DNA of 64,000 nt from Gryganskiella cystojenkinii (Eukaryota > Mortierellomycota > Mortierellomycetes > Mortierellales > Mortierellaceae), in contig JAAAIG010000033.1 of the NCBI GenBank assembly GCA_015852425.1, positions 1 to 64,000 of the forward strand. The letters run 5' to 3'. A program made the position numbers and the translations under genes. The notes beneath the pieces are model-generated. The model had not been told where the DNA came from and ran no database searches. It saw nothing but the letters and a program-made list of their open reading frames with translations. Positions 46,058 to 56,362 of the stretch are shown in pieces (the first letter of the stretch is position 1; each line of letters starts with the position of its first letter).

Positions 46058-47558
46058 TCACATTCCCAAGTCCGAGCGATACAACTTGAACTCCCGCTTG
46101 ACCATGTCTGGCCGGATCATCGGTACCCAGTCTTTAGCCATCTTGGTGTATCCAATATCACTGAAATGGCGACCATCCTGCCAGTAGAGGTTCCGCCTCT
46201 TCATCTCAAAGTTACTGGCGAGATCCATTTGAAGTCCAGGTAATACACCGTCGTTATTCCTATTTTTTGTTTTCAATGGTGCATGTATTCGATGGTCAGT
46301 CCTTGAGCGCGCCTCTCGATGGCGAGGTCAACGTAAGGTAGTAAAATAGGATAGCAGCCTCGACTTACTTCTTGACGTAGGCTTCAATCAACTGGTTCCT
46401 GGTGAGGTTGTCGGCCATCTGCTCTTCTGTGAGGTAGGTATCATCGCCTGCAGTTGGAATGGTGCAAAGGTATATCGATTTGGACTCGTTCCCGGATTTT
46501 CTGAGAGCCTGGCAAATCAGCTCCAAGTTACGAACAGTCTCTTGAGGTGAAATAGCAGGTTCCTTAAGCCTAGAAGAGAGAAAGTTAAAAGATACACGAT
46601 CATAAACTATGTGAATGTCATTTTACTTCTTTTTCTCCAGCAACAAGTCAAGTCACAGAGATCAGGGAGTATGTTCCTTCATCATGATTCAATCATCTTA
46701 CAATACATCGCACGATCCAAGCATGACAATGACGATCTCTGCTCGCTTGTACTTTGGATCATCTAGAACCTTTGATAGGATCTCTGGCTTCACCTTGCGT
46801 TTCTATAAAACGAAAAAAAAAAGAGGAGAAAATCGCGTTAGTGAACTTGCTCGTTCCAGGTTCAAGTCACGACAGGTGCACACGGTTCCAGCTGGTGGCT
46901 GTACCGAGTCTGCTGGGTGGAGCCAGTCCTCAGACGAGGTCTTGTACTCTCCACGGTTATACATCTGCCATGTTTGACGAATTGAGACCTCCTTGGCTAG
47001 TTCCCGACCAAGCTTATGAGCAATGCCTATATGGGTCAAAAAGCAAGATCAGGACTCTGATGATTTCGAAAACTAACCGTCCCGTTTCGTCCTGCTTTAT
47101 TTCAATGTACCTGATCCAGAAGTAAGGGTGCTGTAATCTCCAACGCCCAGGGCATGGTCATCACCTATCAGGATAACGGTGTTATCGAAAGGTTAGCTCT
47201 GTTACTTTGATCAGTAGAAAGAGTATGGCATGAAGGGTCATAAACTTTCTCCCTTTCTGCACTTACCAAGAATAACGATCGAGTGATTGTATTCTCCCTT
47301 TGTACGCAGAGACGGCTCATACCACTAAGTTTATCCACAAAAGAGAGAAAGCAGCGGCGTTAACAAGCCGGGTTGTTTTCTCCTTGCATATCCAATAGCA
47401 CTTCTCCAAGACGATGTCGCGTCTTTCGATTGATGAAAGCCGATGCATGGTTGGAAAGCATTTACCCTTGCAACGTAAATAAAGCCCAGTTTGAGATAAA
47501 AGTAGCAGACGGTCGCAAAGACCTTGGCGATCCTGACGAGTGAGTAAAAGATGTCCAT
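46058..47558 (-). CDS. Membrane-anchored SGNH/GDSL-like protein
   Basis: The model is complement(join(46058..46259, 46369..46569, 46702..46802, 46905..47026, 47111..47164, 47267..47324, 47466..47558)) and gives 276 residues. Seven short exons are in perfect phase, which strongly supports the model. Residues 5-28 form a hydrophobic anchor. The order of blocks is that of SGNH hydrolases: block I IVILGDDHALG (51-57), block III VIVMLGSCDV (138-142) and block V DGRHFSDIG with Asp238 and His241. However the nucleophile Ser of GDS is Asp53, and the Asn of GxND is Cys140, so ordinary esterase chemistry looks doubtful. It may be a non-catalytic or re-purposed member. The start is the first ATG of the anchor; an extra upstream exon cannot be excluded. 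Confidence 0.75.
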
Positions 47559-47886
47559 CGATGATCCTGATGTCTTGATTCTTCCTGACTGATGGAATGA
47601 TGGAGAGAAGGGGGAAAGAGGGGAAATCAAAATTAAAAAAATTGAGTCTTTGCTGTCACGCGAAGTGAACAGAAAAATTCCCTCATCCAAAAGTCGAACG
47701 AGAAAACTGCTAGTCTCCTCAGGTTCCCCAATATCGAAGTATGAACAGCCAGCACCTTCTTCCATGGATGACGATGCATTGAATGAGTGTTCTTTAATGT
47801 TGTCTCTATGTAATAATATACCGGCTCGCAAACCGTTTTGTCCACCAGATGAAAATCATTGAATAACAATGACGATGAGGACCAGT
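47559..47886. other. Intergenic region between uS9m and the SGNH-like gene
   Basis: 328 bases holding the promoter of the SGNH-like gene and the 3' end of uS9m. Nothing else supported. Confidence 0.45.
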
Positions 47887-48980
47887 TTAACGCTTGACCC
47901 ACTGGAACTTTTTCCTTGCTCCATATTGACCAGGCTTCTTTCTTTCCACAACACGCATATCGCGTGTAATGCAGCCAGCTAATGTTGAACGTAAGGGAGA
48001 GAGAATATAACAGAGGCGTTAGGCATGAGAGCGGGTATGGCATTTTGAACGATAGAAACACTCGGTCAATCGTACCCTTTCTAAGCGTTGGCTTCAACTC
48101 AGGCGTGTGGGTCATCAAGGCCTTGGCGACTCCTAACGAGATAGCCTCTGCTTGTCCTGTAATATCAAAAGAAAACAAAAAAACAGCGACCGTTAGTTCA
48201 ACATCCTCATGAACTAGAGGTCAGTATGGCTAGTACGGTGCCTAGATCGTTAACTTTACCAGTGGTACCGCCGCCTTGGACCAAAGCCCAGACGTTATAT
48301 TTGCCCAGCAAGTTGGTGACCTTGAAGGGCTTCAAGACCGAGTCCCGATCCTGGCTCTTCTTGAAATAAACAGCAGCATCCTGTCCGTTGACCATGACTT
48401 TGCCTTCACCCTCGACCACATAGACCGAGGCACTGGCCTCCTTTCTGCGACCGGTCGCCAAAGCCCTTCCGAGATGATCCACGACTCTGGGTTTAGCCTT
48501 TTGTGTGAGTTGCTCCTCCGTCTTGGCAAACTGGCTGAACAGTTGATCGATCGTGGCGGGGCGAGGGGTCAAGGTTGCCAATTGGTTGAGCTTCGAGACA
48601 ATGAGACGGTACTGGGAAGTCTTCAGGGCATCAACACCGACAGCGGCTGTCAAGGCATCCTTACCAAGCCAGTTGGGACGGTGGGCCAACTTTGAAGGCT
48701 TGGCATGGGGACGGAACTGGCGATAGGTGGAATCCAGATTGACAAGTAGCTCATTGTATACGGGCTTTGTAGTGAAGTAAGAGGGCGAAGCGGGCTTAAG
48801 TTGGAATCCCTGCAGGGACTGGTAACCGGCAGGGGTGGCGACGGGTTCCTGAGGAGCAGAGGTCTGTGCAACCTGAGATGTCGAAGCAAATGTGCGAATG
48901 GCGGCAGCCCTGGCGAGAAGGGGCCGTGTGAAGTTTGCGCCGGCGAGAGCGCCCATGAGCGGCCTTGCTGACAAGATCAT
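47887..48980 (-). CDS. MRPS9: Mitochondrial ribosomal protein uS9m
   Basis: The model is complement(join(47887..47978, 48076..48156, 48260..48980)) and gives 297 residues. The N-terminus ([34 protein letters not shown]) is a mitochondrial presequence. The uS9 core begins with [20 protein letters not shown], includes [19 protein letters not shown] and [15 protein letters not shown], and ends with the conserved tRNA-contacting tail [10 protein letters not shown]. It is part of the small subunit of the mitochondrial ribosome. All splice phases agree. The gene lies tandem behind the magnesium transporter with a 234-base gap. Confidence 0.95.
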
Positions 48981-49214
48981 TGTGGATGTGGGTTGTGATG
49001 GGATGGAATGGGACAGACAAACAATGGAGAAAATGTGTCCTAAGGAGATCACTTTTTTGGTGAATGCAACCGAACTCAGCTTGGGACAGGACCACCAGGA
49101 ACAAAGGCCTGCATTTTGGTGGCTTGGCTGTTTATGTTCTGTCAATTGGAGGAAATTTGATTTGTAGAGGTAAAATATTTTTTTTTACTTTACATAGGGC
49201 TACTTGTCTCCAAC

Positions 49215-52200
49215 TCAGAGCAGCTTCGTTTTCCTGGCAATCAAGATAAACAGACTCGCTGTACACAGGATCGCAGTGACAATTGTAAAGAACCAGCTCA
49301 GGCCCTGGGATTCCTGACCAGGAACAGGCACATTCATACCCCAAAGACCCGTCACCAGGTTCATTGGTAACATGATACTTCCGATCGCCGTTAATTTTGT
49401 CAAGACGTTGTTCGTCTCGTTCGACGCTGCTGTCATCTCGATGTTGATTTGCGCCAGGTAGTTTGAGTGCGACCGAGACAGGATTTTCTCACAATGAGAA
49501 AGGTTCTGAATCATGGTGATGATATGGTCTGGTTTTTAACACAAAATAAAAAGGAAAGCCAACAGTCAGTTCAATTTTGCGATCTCGACACCCTCTACTA
49601 CGCAATCCCGAACATACTCATCTCTCTCTCTCTCTCTCGTCGCTCCTTATACCTTGAATGTCTCCTAGGAAGAGCCCAACGTCATTGGTACTCTTGCGCC
49701 TCATTTCGCCTTCATATCGCTTGATGAGTCCCTTGATAACATCCGCCTTGCCTGTTAAGAGTCGAAGTAGACTCATCACCCGTTTCCGGCAATTGCCAAT
49801 CCTGCGAAGCATATCCGATTGATCTGCTTCCTTGAGCATGAGCACAAGCTCGTCAATCATATCGACCTCGGCTTCGACTTGACGAATCAGAGGAGCAAAC
49901 GCGTCGACAATATCGTCGATCATCGCATAGTTGATCCAGTCTGTTTGAATGAATGAGGGGAGAAAGAAACGGTAAACTTAGACAATGACAAGCAGATAAC
50001 AACATATGTGGCGAGGGGGTCTTACTAAACAAAGGAAATGCGACAAAGAGTCAAAACTTCATGAGACACAAAAAGTAATAATAGCAAAAATAATAAAAGA
50101 CAGAGAGGAATGAGGTGAAAGAGGAAAAAGAGACGAAACTGGATATAAAGCTGCGGCTGTGTCATTACCTGGAGTCACCTCCATCTTTTCCTTGAGATGG
50201 CGGATCCTTTTTCTGACGTTCTGACAATGCTGGATCGGCAGTGAGTGAAACTGGAGAGTGCCACACAGCGAGTTTGTCAGTACAAGATTCTAAGCATGGC
50301 CGAGACTTCTGATTCAATGGCAAATCGTCAGTCAAAGTTTCTTACTGAAATGATACCATCCGGAAGAATAAGCATGTATATACTCGATGGCTGAAGGACT
50401 TGAGCACCATCAGAATCTAGTACAAAAGTACGAAAGCAGACAAAATAGTAATTTAAAAAGACCTCACATTTTTCTCGCCCCTCTTCCATAAGAATGTCTT
50501 CGGTTGTCAATGGATGAATCTTGAACACCTAAAAAAAAATTAAAAAAAAAAACTTAAGAGTTTGGTAATGATACCATGGGGAAAGTCCAACTTCAGTATA
50601 ATCGGTCCTACCAGACTCAATGTCCTGACTTCATCGTCTGTTGGCGATAGAATATCCAACCAAAAGAACCCTGTCTGGAGAACGGCAGTAAGTGTTTGTC
50701 CTTCGGGTGCGAGCTCGAACAAGGATTTTGCATGGACCGTGACCGAGGATGTTGAAAACAACGTGAATCGAAACGCGTTCTCTGTCAGCGTCTTTGTTTA
50801 TCCACACAAAGTTTAATCGAGGGTTAGTTAGGCATTTCAACAATTGAAGTCAAAAAAAGGAACCCCTGCACTCTATATCGTTCGAAAAGCAACATACCTG
50901 GTTCATCTCTTGAGCATGGTGCAGCAACCCGAAATTCCTTGGTAGCTCGAAGGGCGGGTCTGAGATAGATCCATAGTTAGTAGACCGTCGTCGTTTTGAA
51001 AACAGTCTGGACGTTGACGAATAAGGCCTGATTCTGTTGGCATAAGAGATATCCGACCATGATTCGTTCTCGACTATCTCCTTAAGAGCTCCCGAGGCTT
51101 GCTTCTTTACTTTTACTAGATACTCTTCCAACAACTCATAGTCGACATCCAGATCCGCTGACTCCGGTGGGAAGCACACCTAATCCGATACGTAACAGAT
51201 TTTGAAAGAAAGTGCTAAGTGGAAAAGAAGAAAAAAAACGATGGCAGAGTTTGTGTTATTCGATTGCAGTGATTGACAAGCAAGACTTACATCCTCCTCT
51301 GCAATGGAGTGTCGCCTGCTTGGGTATGTCTGGCCGGAAGGCAACTCTGATGGCCCGTAATGGAATGATTTTGGGTCTTTGCCTGTCCGCTCCCGCTTAT
51401 TTTGAAGTTTCGAAAGACGAGCATGTAGCGGAACCGGCGAGGGCGACATCATTCTGGGTCGAGAATGGAGCAACCGACTTATAGACTGTGTCGAAGCTCG
51501 TCGGGATGATAAAGGCTGAAAATAGTCACTGCCAAAACTTGGCGTTCTTTGTGCAGAACGAACTTTTGGAGACGTAGTTTTTGGTTGTGATGGCGGCTGC
51601 AGGCTCTCCAGGTTAGGTTCTTGTGGTATATCCCATACGCTCGCCTCAGTTACATCCATGAACCGTTCCTGAACTTCACAGTTGGTTGAAATAGTAGGCA
51701 TAATGAACGACCCGTGAGCCGCCATATTGTTTACGCTGGAACTGGTGCTAGTTGACTCCGGGGCAAGATTTTGTACATCGAGTTGACTTGGCTGCGAACT
51801 AACAGGTGGATCTCTGTAACTGCGCCCCAAGGAGAGCAAATGTTTCTGTGATGAGGATTGACTTGGGGTAACGATAGAACACCCGAGTGGCTCTCTGTTG
51901 GATAAGGTTGAAGAGGATCGCCTGAGCTGGTGTCGGTCAAGTAGTGACGGTAGTGTTGGAAGTGGTGGTCCGCGCTCGGTGTAGTCGGTGTGAAAACTCA
52001 AAAGAGATGCTTCCCTGGGAAACGACGTTCCTGAACCTTGTCCTGGACTCTGACATTGAGTTTGATCTTGTTGTTCTGGTTGTTGCCCACGATCTTGTCC
52101 CTGAGCTTGGTATTGCAACTGCTGAAGGTGCTGATGGTCTACAAAGGATTCCCCGTACATGAGAGGCGACCCATACATGCTGTCCGAGTAATTGGTTGTA

Positions 52201-52493
52201 TCGATTGAACATGGCAAGGAATAGGAGGCATAAGACGATAGAGCCGGATCTGGCATTTGAGCAGATGACGGTCCACGATATCCTGACCGGGAAGAACGAT
52301 CGAATCCTTTTGATGATGACAGGCTGGAGTTGGCAAGACTGTTGTTGGTCGGATGTCTGCTTAGAAGCGTTGACGAGCCGGGTGGACGCTGGATTGAAGA
52401 CGAAGCATTGTTGCGAACAGTTATGGGTGATGAGGGTTTGTCTAGCTCTGCAGTTCTATCTGTCTCCGTGCTATCCATAGAAGGACGTGACAT
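49215..52493 (-). CDS. CorA-family (ALR/MNR2-type) magnesium transporter
   Basis: The model is complement(join(49215..49528, 49653..49940, 50169..50250, 50346..50528, 50612..50779, 50898..51179, 51291..52493)) and gives 839 residues. The first 400 residues are disordered and Ser/Gln-rich, as in fungal ALR/MNR2 proteins. The CorA fold follows: VFKIHPLTTEDILMEE with REKCE, DWINYAMIDDIVDAF, and two C-terminal helices around the signature GMN (799-801, in GLWGMNVPVPGQ) and WFFTIVTAILCTASLFILIA. It conducts Mg2+ as a homopentamer; whether it sits in the plasma membrane (Alr) or vacuole (Mnr2) cannot be told. The acceptor at 50780 was chosen over one two bases earlier because it keeps the frame. 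Confidence 0.93.
49621..49638 (+). repeat. (TC)9 microsatellite
   Basis: Nine TC units in the intron before the last exon of the magnesium transporter; on the coding strand it is a GA run just inside the donor. Confidence 0.85.
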
Positions 52494-54211
52494 AACTGCT
52501 TGAGAAACAAGCGGTTCTTCACCGAGGAGAGTGTAGGAGCAGGACTGGGTATATGTATGTTCTATGCGTACGTTTGTTTGTTTCCTTGGAGCGACCGTTT
52601 TGTTTGTTTTCTTTCAGTCTGTTGGTGTGGAGGTAGTACGAGTAAGGCGTGTCGATGAGAATGGAACGCAAAAAAAAAGAAGAGTCTGGTTGACAATGGT
52701 CAATGGATGAGGCATTGTTTGAATGAATGCATTCGACAATCCCATTCCTGTTGCTTCGACCTCCCGCTTTTCCTTTTTTTCAAACAAAGGGGGATAAAAG
52801 GCACACGACTGTTGGATTGAGCCAGGACTGCGAGCATCACATGACCCTCATTCACCCTCCCACGCTCACGCTTGGATACTGCATCACTATTTATTGCAAC
52901 CTGTCTGTTGCGTAGTAAGGAGACTGCGTCGCCAACGATTTAGTGCTGCCTATGCCGAAGACCGCAGTCAAACACTAGCGCACTCGGAAGTCAAGCACAT
53001 CTTTTTTTTCTTCTTTCGCTCCTTCGTCGATGCTAATGAAAGAGGGAGCGTCGGACAAAGTCGTGCGTCGAGCAAACACGAGCAGACACACCTAACGGGT
53101 CAAAGAACGTCGCACAAACGGACCACGCTTGTGCCCAACCTTTTTCACTTGTGAGTCCTTCTCTTGTCCTTTGACCCGACGGATTGCAAAAAAGTCACGA
53201 TGGCTCTCAACGATACCAGAGTTTTTTTTTTTTTTTGTTTCTTTTTTCCAACAAGCTTTTTAGATGCTCACGGCGAACACAAAAGCACGGATGTTACCTG
53301 GCCCCAGTGATAAGCTATTTCTCACTCCAGTCTCGTTGTAACGTTTTTCCCGACCTCCGCTGTCGCATCGTCAAGGCCACGCTGTCGATTCCTTGAATAT
53401 CATTGGCTGTCAACAACGCGTCCCCGAATTCTACGGACAGATTTTTTTAATTTTTTATTGCCCTTTTTACCGAGGATTCTCAGACTATGTTCCTCCCCTG
53501 CCATTGCTCACCCCACGCCCAGTCTTAGCTCTCTCTCTCTTTTTTTTTTTTTTTGCCTTGTTCATTTGCCGATCTGTGTCTATTTAGAATAAAAAGGATA
53601 TAATTTGATCGAAAGACATCGCTTTTGAATAGCATGCGATCACTAAGGTTATGAACTCCTCTATGATAGGGGGAAGAAGCTCCAATACACAACAAACAAA
53701 CACATCCCTGACTCGTTGCCGCCCTGCCTTACCTTTTGAATTAGATCTCTCCCTCATAGGGCATCGTCGGACAAAAACCTAAAGCGAAACCTTTCCGAGA
53801 CTTCTACCAAGAGGGATGTTTCTGGCGGGCAAGAAAGGTGCATGGATCTCGCCATCTCAATTCACCACTGCTGCCCCACATGGGCAGATCCTGCACGTTC
53901 GCTCGTTTGTTCGATACACCTTGGCCCCTTCACAAATTCCTGTTGGCTTGGATCTCTGTCACGAGGGGTCTTTTCTCGCACATTACTAGTTCGACCATCA
54001 TCAGCCCTTCGATACCTGGTAAATCTTAAGCTCTTCTTCTTTTTGTATAAATACAAAGAGCATCTCACAGCCTTTTGATCATCGTCATTGAACACAGCTT
54101 CCTTCACTTGATCCTCTCCTCCTCTTCCCTTCTGCGGCTGCGACCTCCTCCCCTCCTGCCCCGACTCCCTCACTTTCCCTTCCTACTCTCCTTCACCATA
54201 TTCCCTTCACG
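52494..54211. promoter_or_regulatory. 1.7-kb divergent intergenic region, Mg transporter (-) / phosphate transporter (+)
   Basis: The longest gene-free stretch. It holds several T-tracts (53221-53236, 53539-53555), a TATAAATA box at 54046-54053 and a strongly pyrimidine-rich leader (54100-54200). No convincing reading frame or RNA gene was found. Confidence 0.6.
54046..54053 (+). promoter_or_regulatory. TATA box (TATAAATA)
   Basis: Perfect TATAAATA 159 bases before the first of two adjacent ATG codons of the phosphate transporter. Confidence 0.6.
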
Positions 54212-55900
54212 ATGATGCAAGTTCACGACTACACCTTCCTTTTTGGAATTGGTCTCTTCTTCGCCTTTATGGATGCCTATGGTATCGGTGCCAACGATGT
54301 TGCCAACTCGTTCGCTACCTCAGTCGGTTCTGGTTCCATCACCTTGGCCCAGGCCTTGATTATTGCTTGTTTCTGTGAGTTCGGTGGTGCCTTCCTCCTC
54401 GGTGCCAACACTACTGAGACTATCAAGGGCGGTATCGTTGAGACCAAACTCTACGCCGCCACCCCTGAGATTCTTATGGTAAGATGAGAATTTCACTCCC
54501 TGCGCACTCTTATTTCTAAGGTCTTTTGAGGCTATCAAACTTGATGTTGATACTCCCTTGGTTCTTTTTGTGCGCTCCTTCCTCGCCCGGCTTATTAGCT
54601 TACTATGGTCTGCGCCTTAATCGGTTCCTCCACCTGGGTTTTGTTCGCCTCATCCCGCGGCTGGCCCGTTTCGACCACTCACGCTATTGTTGGTGCCATC
54701 TGCGGTGCCGGTATCTCTGCCTTCGGTGCTGATGGTATCCAGTGGTCTGGTATCACCAAGATTGTGCTCTCCTGGGTCATCTCCCCTGTCGCCGCAGGTC
54801 TCGTCTGCTCAATCTTCTTCCTCTTCACAAAGTACGTTGTCTTGAACCATGCCGACTCCTTCCGCCGCGGTCTCATTGCCATCCCTGCCTACTTTGGTGT
54901 TGCCATCACCATCAACATCTTCTACATCATCTTCAAGGGTGCTCCAGGCTCTAAGATGAAGGAGGATATTGGTGTCTCTGTCGGCATTGCTGTTGGAAGT
55001 GGTGCCCTTGTCTTTGCCTGGTGCCTGTTCTTCTTGAGTCCCTTCCTCCGTCGCAAGATCCAGGACAACGAGGATCTCAAGTGGTACCACGTCTTCGTCA
55101 CTCCCTTCATTGGTCACCGTGCCATGGCCCCCGAGCATGTTGAGGAGGTTGCCCAGGTTGAAGAAGTCAAGAACGAGAAGACCGACTCTGCTGCTGTCAC
55201 TGTCAACGTTGATGGTCAGGCCGATCCTTCCCTTGTACAGCTCGAGCAAGCTGACCAGAAGGTCACTTTTGGTCAGCGTTTGAAGAACACTGTCTTCCGA
55301 GGTCTCTACCACGATATCAACGATTCCCAGGACAAGCACACTCTCGAAGCCCATGCCAACGCCACCAAGTTCGATAATGACACTGAGCGTTTGTTCTCTG
55401 CTGTTCAGGTCATCACTGCCTGTTTCACCTCCTTTGCTCACGGTTCGAACGATGTTGCCAACGCTATTGGTCCCCTTGCCACCATCTACTATATTTGGGA
55501 GCACGCCAACATCAACGTCTCCAAGGCCCCAGTCCCCGTTTGGATTCTGGTATTTGGAGGTGTTGCCATCGATCTCGGCTTGATGACTTATGGTTATCAC
55601 GTTATGCGCACCCTTGGTAATAAGGTCACTTATATGTCCCCTACCCGTGGTTTCTCAGCCGAGATGGGCACTTCTATTACCATCTTGACCTGCTCCAAGC
55701 TCGCTTTGCCCGTCTCGTCCACTCACTGCATCACTGGTGCTACCACTGCCATTGGTCTTTTGTCCGGAGGTGGCTTCAAGTCCCTTAACTGGCGCTTGCT
55801 GTTGGGTGTCTTCGCCGGCTGGGTCGCCACTCTCCCCGCTGCCGGAATTACCGCTGGTCTCATCTTTGCTTTTGTTTCGCGCTCTCCCCAGCTCCTGTAG
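54212..55900 (+). CDS. PHO89: PHO-4/PiT family inorganic phosphate transporter
   Basis: The model joins 54212..54478 and 54599..55900 and gives 522 residues. The duplicated PiT signature is present in both halves: GIGANDVANSFATSVGS near residue 26 and AHGSNDVANAIGPLA near 365, each within hydrophobic helices, and the paired WPVSTTHAIVG / LPVSSTHCITG motifs. Between the halves lies a charged cytoplasmic loop (about 220-330). Family members such as Neurospora PHO-4 and yeast Pho89 carry phosphate with Na+ at the plasma membrane and are induced by phosphate starvation. Codons are strongly biased to C-ending and GGT/GCC types, suggesting high expression. Two ATGs stand side by side at the start; either may be used. 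Confidence 0.95.
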
Positions 55901-56164
55901 TTTATTTTTCACCTACATTTCATCAATTTTGCATAAAAATTATACCAAATAACTACAAACGTCAGCATGTCAGCTCACTCCTACACCAACATGATGACTC
56001 GGACAAGTGACAAGCGACCCGAGTCCATGAATCCCTTTATTCAAAGCATCTGGACTCTTGGCCTTGGAAGTTGATTTCGTGTGTACATCGTTTTGGATAC
56101 GGTTAAACGTCTCAAACATGTCCAGTTGGTGGCAACGAACAGCTTTGAGGGGTCAAGTGACCTA

Positions 56165-56175
56165 CTTAGTTAAGG
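56165..56175 (+). promoter_or_regulatory. CTTAGTTAAGG word (copy 2)
   Basis: Identical to 34043-34053 and also close to a GTCACGTG. Confidence 0.35.
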
Positions 56176-56204
56176 GGCCTAAATTTAACCTTTCATGCCG
56201 AAGT

Positions 56205-56210
56205 CACGTG
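56205..56210. promoter_or_regulatory. CACGTG element (GTCACGTGA)
   Basis: 153 bases before the 14-3-3 ATG. Confidence 0.5.
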
Positions 56211-56362
56211 AAATAAAGATGTTTCTTGCCAGGTCCACTCTCTCTTTTTCGCCCTCTCAGTCCCTTGTCATTTTTTTTTCCCTTTTTATCTTTTTCTTCA
56301 CTCCCTTCTTCGTTACCCCGCTCCCAACAACCAAAACCTTACACAACCCAACTCTCTCAAAT

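Larger units (their letters stand above)
55901..56362. promoter_or_regulatory. Intergenic region, phosphate transporter / 14-3-3
   Basis: 462 bases with the CTTAGTTAAGG word at 56165-56175, GTCACGTGA at 56203-56211 and a pyrimidine-rich leader before the 14-3-3 ATG. No reading frame is supported. Confidence 0.5.

Noticed and set aside
46850..46885. GGTTCAAGTC resembling a tRNA B box
   Set aside because: No A box, acceptor stem or anticodon arm can be drawn around it, and it lies inside an intron of the SGNH-like gene.
54809..55600. 263-residue minus-strand frame opposite the phosphate transporter
   Set aside because: An antisense shadow caused by codon bias of the real gene.
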